Part shown: piece after piece, positions 27,701 to 38,767 of the stretch
Numbering within the stretch: the stretch's first letter is position 1
Layout: every line of letters begins with the position of its first letter
Source of the DNA: Siderastrea siderea
Lineage: Eukaryota; Cnidaria; Anthozoa; Scleractinia; Rhizangiidae
NCBI GenBank assembly: GCA_964030785.1
Contig: OZ034978.1
Coordinates: 13,257,953 to 13,321,952 of the forward strand
Direction of reading: 5' to 3'
Length of the DNA stretch: 64,000 nucleotides
Notes under the pieces: generated by a model
Database searches by the model: none
What the model saw: only the letters and a program-made list of their open reading frames with translations
What the model was told of the DNA's origin: nothing
Made by a program: the position numbers and the translations under genes

Positions 27701-28650
27701 TATGCAATGTCAGTCCCAATTTTTTTCCCTGTTGTCTTGGTAAATAATCTTTTGAATAATGTTGTCTTTTGAATTATTTATTTACTTATTTCTGGTGTAT
27801 ACAGCTTGTATCGCCAATCACAAACAGGGATGCAGACCGCACAAGGTAACAGGTATATATGAATACAGAAATCCATCCTGCCAACAGCTGCCTACGTATT
27901 TGCTTCTGCCATCTCATCAGTACGGTTAATATGAGAGTCATAAGAATTTTTTGTTTGGTCATATTGTCATTTCACGATCTATGCATTTACTAGATCGACT
28001 TATTTATTATATGAGTACAGTGAGTACACGAGAGTAAATAAAGATTGATGCTCATTAAAAAAGTAGTCAATGTTCGGACGTTCTGTTCTGAAAACCTCAG
28101 CAGCTAGCTCCTAATTCAGTATTTATCGCTCATTGCGGATCAGGTGGTTTGAATTCCTAATGCCAATAATGTAACAGTTAGTACTTTATTCACGCTTTAA
28201 AAGCCTTGCACCAATGCAAAGTAAATAAATATTGGCAGACTAAATGTGTAAAACTTTGGTCTTGGCAAGCGGCCTCAAGTCGGGCTTGAGATCATGATTT
28301 CTTCGGCAAAACTGGTGAAGCTTGAACGGGGAAAAGGTGATGTCGTGAGAACAACATTAATTTTTGCACCAAATTTTATCGTCAAGATCAGTTTTTACCT
28401 AAGACTGTTAAAAAAGGAAAACAAAATTTTATAGGTAGTATAGCTCATAATACAAGAACTAATTAGTTTACATTACAGAAGATATCGACAGTTATTTTAC
28501 CCCAACTCCGGACCATATGCCTGAACCTTCGGGGCCGCCTTTGCTGAGGTAGATAAATCCACATATCAACTCAATCAGGGCGCAAATGCCGATCAGAACA
28601 GACACGACTCCAGCCGCTTTGGCCTTCCCTTCTTCAACGAGATCATTCAT
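15485..28650 (-). CDS. Host four-pass membrane protein gene, paralog B (5 coding exons)
   Basis: Same exon plan as its downstream neighbour: 28501-28650, 24483-24539, 23484-23658, 21957-22093 and 15485-15739, phases 0, 0, 1, 0, product 257 aa. Exon 1 (MNDLVEEGKAKAAG ... GSGIWSGVG), exon 2 (LGILTWLKRNK), exon 3 (MVFYLVMCILWFIVMIVQ ... CHQVGDKCFC) and exon 4 (HNCDDIRTIEACFLAIL ... GSIIGCMGTCCA) match the neighbour's in length and motif. Exon 5 differs: it is 84 codons with five QGYPPQQ-type repeats before the shared PPPEY end, a disordered Pro/Gln/Tyr-rich tail. The exon 1 donor is GTAAAA, weaker than the others. A LINE inserted antisense fills much of the last intron. Tandem duplication is inferred from the shared architecture; function is unknown. 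Confidence 0.75.
15740..16368. other. Intron start of host gene B, G/C-rich low-complexity stretch
   Basis: Follows exon 5 of host gene B. Includes C- and G-homopolymers at about 16118-16135 and 16160-16210 and purine-rich sequence around 15890. No convincing gene. Confidence 0.35.
16369..17124 (+). pseudogene. LINE ORF1p remnant (coiled coil plus RRM-like)
   Basis: Open from 16369 to 17124 with no ATG near its beginning. The first half is heptad-rich (EIDGIKRTIKDIEKSLESK ... VEELEQ-type), a coiled coil for trimerisation. The second half has the L1 ORF1 core: EQYTRRENLRFNNI, then RCHAVHRVGKK and a C-terminal domain ending CRWIPDSLM. Known family role: RNA-binding chaperone of L1-type retrotransposons. 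It precedes the endonuclease frame by about 430 bp. Confidence 0.8.
17557..18402 (+). pseudogene. LINE ORF2 endonuclease domain
   Basis: Starts ATGAATCTCAGTATC (MNLSICSLNVREL). Endonuclease/exonuclease/phosphatase fold motifs are visible: SLNVREL (N), LPEVHC (catalytic E), LYAPN, GGDFNLV (D-x-N), and YKTDHSLI (DH). It ends at a premature TGA at 18400-18402, before the reverse transcriptase. Nicks target DNA for target-primed reverse transcription in intact relatives. Confidence 0.85.
18448..21246 (+). pseudogene. LINE ORF2 reverse transcriptase and C-terminal domain, broken
   Basis: Pieces in three frames: 18448-18699, 18702-18899, 18941-19162, then 19163-20371 in the same frame after a stop, then 20512-21246. 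RT landmarks are NWRPISLLN, LLVFLDFEKAFDTV (motif A), GVRQGCPLSPYLF (motif B) and LYADN (motif C, D to N). The last piece holds CSFCQLEEETLIHLFWNC, the zf-RVT zinc-knuckle. Four or more disabling changes make this a pseudogene. Confidence 0.85.
22320..23030. repeat. Minisatellite, same family as at 4990-6080, split by a MITE
   Basis: At least five units of the 'gagtctgtggatgaaatcc...gtgaccattcaaatgaaagctac' family, one interrupted by the MITE at 22484-22710. Lies between exons 3 and 4 of host gene B. Confidence 0.75.
22484..22710. mobile_element. MITE, 'gcctgcgtagcaagcg' family, with flanking duplication
   Basis: Ends AGCCTGCGTAGCAAGCGTTT and AAACGCTTGCTACGCAGGGT are inverted. The minisatellite word AGTGAAATCCT occurs directly on both sides (22473-22483 and 22711-22721), consistent with a target duplication, though the host repeat itself contains the word. 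Confidence 0.75.
23131..23175. repeat. A-rich (AAAAC)n stretch
   Basis: Run of AAAAC/AAAC units in the intron between exons 3 and 4 of host gene B. Confidence 0.8.
24695..24765. repeat. (GAT)n microsatellite
   Basis: About 20 uninterrupted ATG/GAT triplets preceded by AAT triplets; intronic. Confidence 0.9.
24770..27380. other. Intron 1 of host gene B, mostly unrecognised
   Basis: Large intron between exons 1 and 2. Apart from minisatellite-like units at about 26935-27170 and a hammerhead-like motif at 27385 I see no gene or clear element. Confidence 0.4.
27385..27414 (+). ncRNA. Hammerhead-ribozyme-like core (candidate)
   Basis: CTGATGA at 27385-27391, then a 6-bp stem GACTGG/CCAGTC (27393-27398 with 27405-27410) and GAAA at 27411-27414, the order CUGAUGA-stem II-GAAA of a hammerhead. 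One extra A (27392) lies before stem II, and I could not draw a convincing stem I, stem III or cleavage triplet. Such cores occur at the ends of Penelope-like elements and retrozymes (known), so this may be a decayed fragment of one. Confidence 0.35.
27415..28500. other. Remainder of intron 1 of host gene B, nothing recognised
   Basis: AT-rich, no exon or repeat identified. Confidence 0.35.
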
Positions 28651-29742
28651 CGCTCCCAAGCTGCGTTTAGGACACTGTTATATCGAAGTATAAAAATTGG
28701 AGCGTGTCTTCAATCTACTTCTTCGCGGAACCGCCAAGGGAGTTTGCATGCATTCGAAATTGAAATTAATACGGTGAATACATTAGTATTCTTTTGTGTG
28801 TTTTTTTTCTTAATCTGCAACCAAGGCGACGAACACCAAACTTTGTATTTTGTGGCCAATGGATATGAGCCTAGGGTGCTTGGCATATCGGCAGGTTTTG
28901 ACATTTTGTATTCGGAAAATCTCGAGGATCGGTGTAGAAAATTGTTTTATATCAGCAAAACTTCGCACAACGTCAATCATAATTTCGACGAAATTCGAAA
29001 GGTCGATCGAAACTTCATGGTTACAGTAAGAATTTTCGAACTGCCTCCGAAAATGTTTTCTTGATCATTGAAGCATAAAATAAATAGACCACTATGACGT
29101 CTTTTAGCGCACTTTGTTTTGACAGCATAAGCGCATGCGCGCAAGAACAACCACAAAGAAACACAGAAATTGCCGATGATGCTGTAGCAAGACTAGCAAT
29201 TAGGAACACAGTTTTTTAATTGCTTAGTGATGTCTTTTTTATCCCCATCAGTGACAGAGAAGTGAATCTGGGAACTCCATGCATCGGGGGAACTCAATTG
29301 ATTCTTTCGGTGAAATATCTTTATGAACGGCCTTAATCACCCAAGAAATTTGGACTTCGTAACTCAGTGTGAAGCCTGTAGTTTTCTTTCGTAGAATGCC
29401 GCCTCAATCTTTTGTAGTTTAGATAATCAATTCCTTTTGTTTTCGGAGAGGCAAAAATTCCGTTAAAGAGTTCCAAGGACGGCTAGAATTTTTCAGCAGC
29501 AGCTTGGAAAAGAAAAGAGATAAGATTCCGTTGAATCAAAAGCTATTATGACAACTGTGTAATGTCCATAGTCTTTAGGGGATAAACATTTTTTATGTGG
29601 AGCACTAGATACAGCGGCACCTGTGCACGTAGGTTGAAACAGCGACAGTTTCGATAATACACTTTTATTGTTTATGAAAACCTTTGTTATGCAAACTTTT
29701 AGCCTGAAGAAAGTCAAAATATGGTATCAGGATAGATACCAA
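28651..29742. other. Presumed 5' flank of host gene B
   Basis: Upstream (minus orientation) of the MNDLVEEG start codon. No reliable core promoter motif seen; short open frames have no recognisable domains. Confidence 0.35.
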
Positions 29743-30904
29743 TTAAGTGGCAATGTCTGTAAGAGCGGTCCACTGCATTTCGGGTCAGAAAAAAGTTTTC
29801 CCTTAAACTTTGTCCAGGAAACCATCTTGGGTCACAAGTAAAGGAAACGAGTTTCGTTTTGGGAAATACGCTAAAATATTTTTTTTAGAGCCCACAACAG
29901 TAAGGGCGGCAAAAGGCGCAAATTAGCGCCTGGCCAGACACGAAAATTGTATAAGTTGGCGACCTCACTACTCAAAAACCACAACACGCAGCAAAAAAGT
30001 GTTATTAGTTTTAAGTTAAGAGGTCCTTCAAGGGTGTAAAGCGTATGTTAAATTTAATTTGTGTTGAAGTGGAAGCTCGTGATAACCGATATATTAACAC
30101 TCATGTGAGCGCTTTCTGAAAACTCGCAAAAGTACCCTGTCTTCGCCGGCCTTTATTTCCCGAGTCCAGACCGAGTCGCTCTAAATTCCTATCGAAGTGC
30201 GTTAATGAGATGTCAGGGAGTACAGAAATATAAAAATACCTTGCGCTTTTTATCGTCCTTTATCACAGTGACTTCGAACTTTTGGTGATTTTTGCGAATA
30301 TGACACATGCATTATGCAAATTAGGTTGTTGAGCAAATTCGGATCGTGTGAACTGAATAGCTTCTAGATTTTAAGATTTCTCCATTTCAAGTCATAAATA
30401 CAGAAAAGCATACACAAACAGAAGTTTTGAACTGTTCAAATTGATGAAATAAGCGAATTACTGAGTCCCGATCTTTGGTAAACCCGGAGAATTGCGTGAC
30501 TCACATTATGCAAATTAGGTTGTCTGCTAAACTTGGTCCGTTCCGGTAACCGTTGAAAAAAACCTTTTTAACTGTTTGGATCCCACTTTTGTTTTAATTG
30601 AATATTAAAGAAATGTTAAGACTACATGCACTGTAGGTAGAAAACGTTGACGATGAATTCAGCAAGTTACAGTACTGACTTCTATTCATGTGTCATTTGT
30701 ATAACTCTGTTTGCAATGAAATGGACAGCTTGTTGGATAAAAAGGAATCTCTACCTTTTTGTAGTCGGGTTTTGATTTTTTATGTCTTCGATTTGCTCTT
30801 TTGATCTTCCTTTTCCACAGCGCCTTCGAACTTTTGCTGCTTTTGTCCCAGGGGGAGGGACACTTGACCAACTGAGGGTTTGAGGGCCTGACTGTGTCGG
30901 ACAA

Positions 30905-31240
30905 AAAAAAGCCTTAAATTACCTACTCTGTTTAGGACAGCACGCTGTATTTAAGGTCCCTGTTTAGAGCAAATGATTATTATACCAACTCCCTTGTTTT
31001 ACACAATTTTAAGTGTTTCAAAGACCAGCAAACGTCCCCGATCTAGGATACCTAAATACTGTGTAAGCCATATTTAACGACGACAATCGGGTCTGACCAT
31101 ACCCTGTTTACGACAAGTTGAGACCCTATTTAGGACAGACTCGGTTAAAATTTTGTACCCTGTTTAGGACAGAGAGGCCAAAAACCATGCCTTGTCCAGC
31201 GGCACGTCCCCGTATAGGCAATATGGGGGAGTAACCCCCG
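30905..31240. repeat. Dispersed repeat with 'cctgtttaggacag' core, copy 2
   Basis: Inverted relative to the copy at 2070-2445; shares 'tttcaaagaccagcaaacgt', 'ccccgatc' and 'gtttaggacagagaggcca'. Confidence 0.6.
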
Positions 31241-31814
31241 CCCTGGGCTTTTGTTCCGGGGCTTTTGTTAAGCGCTTTATTTTGTTTATGCAAACGCTTG
31301 AGACAAGCAAGGTTGTTTGCGTGTCAAAGACCGCGGATTATAAGCTGCCGATGTTTGGATGCTTTGGGGCAAAATGTGACGAAAATTATGCCAACTGGAT
31401 TTTTTGCCAAATAAGAGACGTGTAACTTTTTGGATCTCTTTCATCGATGTTTGATTTGAAACGGCTAAAGCCATGTGTTCATGGGATAGTCACCTGGTCA
31501 CAGATGCCGTTTTTAAAACAGTGCTCTGGTTCCTTCTCTTCAGTTCAATCAAAAGAATTGGATATCATTGTATCAGTTTTGCTATAAAAAAGCTTCAACA
31601 GCGAAAACAAAAAAGTCTAATTCTGCATCATTCTGCATCGCGTGTTTTGATTTCATGTCCAAATTCAATTAAGACCTAGCTCTTAAAGAACTGGAGGCTT
31701 CTTGGAACCTTGCTGACTTCGAGTGGAAGCGCCTCACAGACGACGGTGAATCGCTTAACTTTCGAGCTACTTTCGCACTCTGGTGAAGGTGTCTTTTGAT
31801 AAGCGATTTCGGAA

Positions 31815-31967
31815 TTGTCTTAAGCCTCTCTATCAAAGCGAGGCTAGGTGCACACCTCTAATATTTAAAAATATGGTCTTATTTACACGTGAATGAAAAC
31901 TAATTTTCATATGAAAGGTTGTGCACATAGCCTCGCTTTGAAAGGGAGGCTTAAGGCAATTGTGGTC
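31815..31967. mobile_element. Palindromic MITE, 'ggttgtgcac' family
   Basis: About 150 bp with ends 'ttaagcctctctatcaaagc' and 'gctttgaaagggaggcttaa' and inner GGTGCACACC / GGTTGTGCAC arms around an AT-rich centre. The same design flanks the Polinton at 38661-38767 and 60865-60912. Confidence 0.7.
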
Positions 31968-31969
31968 AA

Positions 31970-32536
31970 CCTAAATGTGTTCTACAAGATTTACAACGTG
32001 TCTTGAACTGTTCAGCAAGACTCATTTATTCAACAAGTAAATTTGAACATGTCACACCTTTGCTTTTACATCTTCACTGGCTTCCTGTTGAACAAAGGAT
32101 TATTTTCAAGATCGCTCTGGTTGTATTCAAAGCTCTTCATGACGCTGCTCCCAGTTACATCACGGAACTTCTAAGGCCTTACAAGCCTAGCACGCAGGAC
32201 ACTGAGATCATCTAGTCATTATCTCCTTGATTTCCCAGATTTAATCTGAAAACGTATGGCGGTCGTTCCTTTACAGTTGCCGCTCCGACCATATGGAACA
32301 GCCTTCCCTAAGAAAATGTGTATCTCTTTCGACTTTTAAGTCTAAACTTAAGACTGTTTAAAGAAGCTTTTGGCTAGGAATTCTGATTTATTTATCGTTA
32401 TGATCAATTTTAGTTCATTTTTATTTGTTGTTTTTTAAAGATTATTTGTAGATTAACGTAATGACAACTTTGTAAAGCACCATTGAACCATTGGGAAATG
32501 GCGCTATAGAAATTTATTATTATAATTATAATTATA

Positions 32537-32582
<46 letters not shown>

Positions 32583-32585
32583 GTT
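31970..32585 (+). pseudogene. 3' end of a non-LTR retrotransposon, with (ATT)n tail
   Basis: The frame from 32003 encodes LHWLPVEQRIIFKIALVVFK and SYITELL, the conserved C-terminal segment of many cnidarian LINE ORF2 proteins; after a frame change the text 'KTYGGRSFTVAAPTIWNSLP' follows (about 32252-32312). The tail 'gggaaatggcgctatagaaatttattatt' then (ATT)n at 32519-32582 is the usual 3' end. 5' truncated and frameshifted; nested in the TTAA element. Confidence 0.75.
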
Positions 32586-34961
32586 GGGAAATGGCCTATT
32601 TCACTTCTCGCTCACAGGTCTGATTAAATTCTCGACTTAAACAAAGAACTACCTCTAAGTTCCGCATCCTTTGAACAGTTCACTTGAAGGATAATCATTT
32701 CTTTTGAATTATTAGACACGATCACGATCTCAGTTTAGCGATCATGTCGTGGGGCGGGGGGGGGGGGGGAAGCCTAGCTATGACCTTTGTATTTCCGGGG
32801 CTTTTCCCGCCCATAGGGCTTCGCCGAGCGAAGAATGGTACTGGCTTTTGTACAAACCCTCTTCACTGGCTTGCTGTTGACGTGCCAAGGTGGAAAATTA
32901 TCTGACAAGCATTTACTAATTTCAATGTTGGACGTTACTATTTAACTGGGAAACAATAGCTTCTAGTAATTTTTGGCCACCTCAGGCCTCAGCCTGAAAA
33001 TATCATAAAAGCTTATAATTATAACAGCCTGCCTGAGCCTCATTGTTGTTAATTTTCCTGTGATTCTGATATTGTATTCATTCTCTTATGTTTCTCATTA
33101 TACATTAATTGCAATACTTGTGAATGCAATAAAACTGATTGAGAGAACAAAACGAACCAGAGCACTGTTATATATTATAAAAGGCCATCTAACCAACCCT
33201 GGAAAAGGAACCTACCAAGACGTAGCTTTAGCCGTTTCAAATCAAACAAAAACTTTCAAGTTTCTTATAACCTGATGAAACGTTTGGCAGAAAATTTAGT
33301 TTGCATAATTCTCGTCACATTTTGCCCCAAAGCATCCAAACATCGGCACTTTATAATTCGCGGTCTTTTTATTGAGTTTGCTCCACTGACGCGAACAACC
33401 TAGTTTGTATAAACAAGATAAAGCGCTTGACAAAAGTCCCGGGACAAAAGCACCAAAATTTCGAAGGCGTTGTGGAAAAGGCAGATCAAAGAGCAAATTG
33501 TAGGAATAAAAAACCAAAACCCGACTCAGACAAAAAAGTAGGGATTCATTAATTGTTACAAGTTGTCCATTTCATTGCAGACAGAGTTATTCAAATGACA
33601 CATGAATAGAAGTCAGTGCTTTACTAGCTGAATTCGTCGTCAACGTTTTCTGCCTACAGTGCATGTAGTCTCAACATTTCTTTAATATTCAATTAAAGCA
33701 GAAGTGGGATTCAAACAGTTAAAAAGGTTTTTTGCAACGGTTACCGGAACGGACCAAGTTTAGCAGACAACCTAATTTGCATAATGTGAGTCACGCAATT
33801 CTCCGGATTAGCATCCAAAGATCAGGACTCAGTAATTCGCTTATTTCATCAATTTGAACAGTTCAAAACTTCTGTTTGTGTATGCTTTTCTGTATTTATG
33901 ACTTGAAATGGAGAAATCTTAAAATCTAGAAGCTATTCAGTTCACACGATTCGAATTTGCTCAACAACCTAATTTGCATAATGCATGTGTCATATTCGCA
34001 AAATTCACCAAAAGTTCGAAGTCACTGTGGTAAAGGACGATAAAAAGCGCAAGGTATTTTTATATTTCTGTACTCCCTGACATCTCATTAACGCACTTTG
34101 ATAGGAATTTAGAGCGACTCGGTCTGGACTCGGGAAATAAAGGCCGACGAAGACGGGGTACTTTTGCGAGTTTTCAGAAAGCGCTCAGATGAGTGTTAAT
34201 ATATCAATTATCACGAGCGTCCACTTCAACACAAATTAAATTTAACATACGCTTTACACCCTTGAAGGACCTCTTAGCTTAAAAATAATAACACTTTTTT
34301 GCTGCGTGTTGTGGTTTTTGAGCAGTGAGGTCGCTAACTTATGCAATTTTCGCGTCTGGCCAGGTGCTAATTTACGGCTTTTGCCGCTCCTACTGTTGTG
34401 GGCTGTAAAAAAACTATTTTAACGTATTTCCTAAAACGAAACTCGTTTCATTTACTTGTGACCCAAGATGGTTTCCTGGGCAAAGTTTGAGGGAAAACTT
34501 TTTTCTGACCCGAAATGCAGTGGACCGCTCTTACAGACATTGCCACTTAAACTTTATAGGCCGCCAATCCAACGATCTGCCCGCTCGACGAAAAGATAGA
34601 CTCAACGTAAAACACACCCATCTTGCATGGGTCATTCTATCAATAACTTCCCACGCGTGGTAGTTTAAGCATGAGAGGCTATTCTATCAAAAGAAAATGT
34701 GAAGATCGATGTTGCCAATTTCTAGGTCGAGCGGGGGATTGGGCCAACTTACAAATTCAACACGATCGTCCACGCAATAAGCATGTCTTCGGTAGAAACC
34801 ATTTGTGAGTTTATTGTAGAATTGGGGGACGCTCTCTGTCAATTACAATTAGGCAGAAAATTTTATATTGATTTTGACAATGTTTTTGTGTTACGTTTGA
34901 TCGGTTCATGTTTTCGTCCTTATATATCTAATCATCACCAAAATTGACAGATCATTTATTC

Positions 34962-37557
34962 CAAGAGAGGATGAAGAGGTAAGAGACCTACTCCCCCCTA
35001 TAGGCCCTGTCCCCATCCTAATCCCTTTTAAGTTATTTTTAGTAACAAATGGTGGGGAAATTCAAATTTCAAACACCTTATTGAATTTTAAAGCAATTAC
35101 CCTGAATTTTCGCAACAATATAGAAGTCGTCATTCTGTAAAATTCTATGATTTTGATTTTTCCGATTTTGACATTTTTCGCCGGCAAAATGACGTCACAG
35201 CCTTGCATACGGCAACTGCGCCCGCGATACGAGCGGCAGTCAAAACCATGGTGTCCTGTCAGTGTTCTCGGCTACGGTTCAGAATGCTAGGACTGAAAAC
35301 AGAGGAAACCCCAGTATTTTGTGTCTGTAAGCAAAAGCAAGAGTTTATAGCGACTGAAGCTATATAGGGTTCTCGATCCATTCAAAGGCAGGGTATTCTC
35401 CAATAGTATTGCATTGTTGTGCTTGCAAGAATGGTAAAAATTAGTACGAAGATCGAAGCTGCTAGCGTTTGCGTTTTGTGTGGCTTGTGTTGGATTAAAA
35501 GTGTGCATTGTTTAAAGGGTAAGAAGAGTGACAAGACGACGACTAAAACCGTCTAAAACCGTAATATTACACCAGAATTTATTCCTTATATCAGAAGAGT
35601 TAACTCGAGCTGCTCTACTTCCAGCGGGCCCCGGCCCGCTGGGATCAGATTCGGAGAAACAACAACGCCATCATGCGAGCTACAAAACAGCTAATTCCAG
35701 TAAGACTTTTAGCGGTTTTGTATGAACTACAAAACAGAAGTTGAAGTGACATTAGCATCGTTACAAGTCGAATGGCGTTACGAGTGCTCTTCGAGAAAGA
35801 AAAAATTACCACACTCAAATTTTCTGATTTAAGCCGCCCAAGTTTCGAAAGGCACGTTTACATAGCTTTAATAATGCAACTACCACCCAAGAAATAAGTT
35901 TATACTAAACAGCCGGATTATAAAGTTTTTAATTGGTTTCTGAAGAACAACTTCATCTCTTAGAGTCGCCTGTGATTATCGGTTCTTCCTTTTTGCAACG
36001 AATCCGACGTAACGCCAAGTTTTATAATTCCAAATCTCTTTCTGTACTGCGGACTGATGCAGGACCGCTTGACCTGCATTTTGCTCTTTTAAAATTACTT
36101 TCACTTCTCCTTTTTGAATAAACTCCTCCTGCATGAATCCTAGAATAGTTCTCAAATTTGTTCCTTTTAATTATAACAATTGAAATCTTCTTGAAATTTC
36201 GTGAGAAATTACACATTTGCCTCTCTTTGCTCTCTGTCTGTAAAAGTCGATTGATTTCACGTTTTGAAGGATACCTTATCTGGAGTGGAAATTGAAGCGA
36301 GAAATAAATAAGCATGTCAATATTTGACTAAATAAACTTTGTTCGTGCAATTACCGTTCCAATCCAGTTAGTCAAGTTAATCACCCACTTATAAAGACGG
36401 GCTAGGTACTAATTATTTCGACTTTCCGTGGTGAATAAAGCAAGCGAAAGTGTCGTTTCCTTGGCGGTCCGCATGTTTTCTTTGTTTTGCTTGGCCTGAA
36501 TTTGAGGTGAGTTTTGACTTTTGAGAAGAAAAGTAGATTTTCTACAGCTTTTCACCACGAGCCTTTTGCTGTTACGATGACACAAGGAAGCTCCAAATTC
36601 CACAAAGGCCTTTTCGTTCATCTCCGGGTATGTGGAAAATTATACAAACTTGCCTCTTTCCAAATTGAAGCATGAGCTGTGTAGCGCAACCATACAACGA
36701 CTATAGATCAAATTTGTCAAACATTCATGAGGTATCTCTGATCTGATGAACGGGAATATTTTTCCCTAACCGATAAGACCAATCTCGTTCACAGCTGGAA
36801 GTTGGAAGTTGGTGTGAATTAAAACCAGACATGAAGTACACGATGAAAACAAGTATGAAGTGACCGAAGATCTTTACAGGGACAGAAGACGGATTGTACC
36901 CGACGCTACTCAGAGCTGCTCAGTTAGCAGACAGCCATGTGATAAACGATGCCAAGGAGAGTGAAAGGGATGTGAAGTTTCTTGTGAAAATTGATATTCA
37001 GTAGGACAAGAGGAAAACCTTTATAGCTTCCTTCGCATTCAAGTCCAGTTAGCGATGTCTCCCGCCGCAGAAAAAAGTTCTGAATTGATTCTGGTTGCTC
37101 ATCCAGCCCATATAATTGCAAACAGTTGTGGCTCTAATAAATTGAAGTAAGGCAAGCGGTTAATTTAAAGAAAACGCTGAAATAAAACCGCATCTCCACA
37201 GTATAAACTACGCTGATCACGCAGAAATCGAAGCGAAGAGCACAAAATCTGCATGACGTCAGGACACCACAGTTTTTCCCGCCTACTGAATGCTGATTGG
37301 TTAATTCAAATTTCACCGTATGCAAGGAGAGTTGGCGCAAAATTTTGCTTTTAGTATTATGGGATATCTTATGTCGATTTCTGAATGATATTGTTACGTA
37401 GATCTCAAAACTGAAAAAATTAATGAAACATTTTTATCCTCTCAGAAGATATAACGTTTGAAATTTGAATTTTGTTACTAAAAATAACTTTAGAGGGATT
37501 AAGATGGGAATAGAGCCTATATGGGAATTAACTCTCTTACCCCTTCATCTTCTCTTG
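34962..37557. mobile_element. 2.6-kb non-autonomous DNA element with TIRs and 7-bp flank duplication
   Basis: Inverted ends of about 110 bp: left CAAGAGAGGATGAAGAGGTA, right end complement CAAGAGAAGATGAAGGGGTA; both continue through 'aaagttatttttagtaacaaa' and 'attcaaatttcaaac'. TTTATTC flanks both ends (34955-34961 and 37558-37564). No transposase frame is evident; interior short frames have no domains. Confidence 0.7.
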
Positions 37558-37564
37558 TTTATTC

Positions 37565-38660
37565 TTAATATGCGCAGTCTTTCACGCAATGAGGTTTATA
37601 AGAGGGTCTGAATAGGTCCAATAGGGTGGTGTCTTTTACGGTTAACGGTTAAAATTTTGGCTCTTTTATGGCTAACGATTAATTTCTTTCTGTTAAGGTT
37701 AACAAAAATCTTAAAAATTAATTTCCATCGTTTTAAAAAGTTAAAAATTAATTCCCATTGTGGTGATACACATTAAGGTCTTAGGACCATTCTGCGATGG
37801 AAAAAACTCTGAAAAAAAGGTTATTATTATAAGAATTAAAAATTTTGTTTTTTCGGTACCCGGGTAGAATATGCAGCTGTCCTAACCGCATTAGCCGCGA
37901 GACAAGATCGATAAACAGTCTTAACAAAAGAACTTGACACTTTCAAAATGACAAATCGTGGCTACAAAAATTTTTTATCGTTAACTTTTTTTTACGACTA
38001 ACGGTTAAAATTTTTCAATTTTTACACCTAACGGCTAAATTTTGGTCTTTTTACAGCGAACCGAGTTTCCCCATTGAGATCCTCTTGTTAGTAATGAAGC
38101 CTCCCTTAAGCCAAGTGGCACTAAATTTTTGTGGGTGTTTTACGATCCGCAAAAAAGAGGCATATACCACAAATTTTCTCCACTGTCGAAACTGTACTAT
38201 ATGTAAAAATACCACTTTTACACGTCGTGTTGCCGGTCTATTTTCTTGAGGTGGTTTCGTGAAGAGAATTTTTCAACCGAAAGAACTTTTACAGGGCTTC
38301 ACGCCCTGACATTAAAATGAGCCTTTTCAATTTAACCAACCTTCTAAGTAAGAAAATAGAGGTGTTCGTTATAATCACAATATCTCACTAATGCATTAAA
38401 GTTGTCACACTTTATAAGTTGAATGGAAATTCGCTTCCAAAGCCATCTTTTGATGTGAGATTTGGGTCACGTTTTGTCGACTTAAACTCAGGCGGTGTTT
38501 CTCTACAATAGCATCAGATGTTGACTGCGAGCATTTAACAAGTGTATTAAAAAAATTGTTGCTATGGCCGTTGCAATACGGAAACGTTTGATACTGCTGT
38601 TTAAATTTTCAAAATGTCACTGCTGTAATGCTCGAAATCGAGTAAAATAGGCCATTTCCG
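37565..38660. repeat. Host non-coding sequence with 'ctaacggttaaaatttt' repeats
   Basis: Between 37630 and 38060 the word AACGGTTAAAATTTT/GGTTAACG recurs at least six times in both orientations, perhaps a decayed MITE. The rest shows nothing recognisable. Confidence 0.4.
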
Positions 38661-38767
38661 AGCTGTCTTGTGCCTCTTTTCAACGGGAGACCTGGTGCAC
38701 AACTTTTTGTATGAAAATGAGTTTTATTTGCATGTGAATGAAAACTCATTTTCTATGAAAGGTTGTG
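38661..38767. mobile_element. Left half of a palindromic MITE interrupted by the Polinton
   Basis: 'agctgtcttgtgcctctttt...cctggtgcacaac' pairs with 60865-60912 ('gttgtgcaccagg...cacaagacagc'). Removing the Polinton and one GTTGTG restores a roughly 150-bp palindrome resembling the MITE at 31815-31967. Confidence 0.7.
38762..38767. repeat. Polinton target-site duplication, left
   Basis: GTTGTG, identical to 60865-60870. A 6-bp duplication is diagnostic for Polinton/Maverick integration (known). Confidence 0.9.

Larger units (their letters stand above)
29747..34546. mobile_element. 4.8-kb non-autonomous DNA element with ~1-kb inverted arms and TTAA flanks
   Basis: The arm 29747-~30780 is repeated inverted at ~33530-34546 with few differences, starting GTGGCAATGTCTGTAAGAGC and ending in its complement. 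A further inner pair (about 31290-31400 against 33300-33420, including 'gatgtttggatgctttgggg') continues the palindrome. TTAA lies exactly outside both ends (29743-29746 and 34547-34550). TTAA targets are typical of piggyBac-type elements (known); no transposase is present. The centre holds nested repeats. Confidence 0.75.

Noticed and set aside
28744..29064. 106-aa plus frame upstream of host gene B
   Set aside because: No ATG context, domain or splice signals; probably chance.
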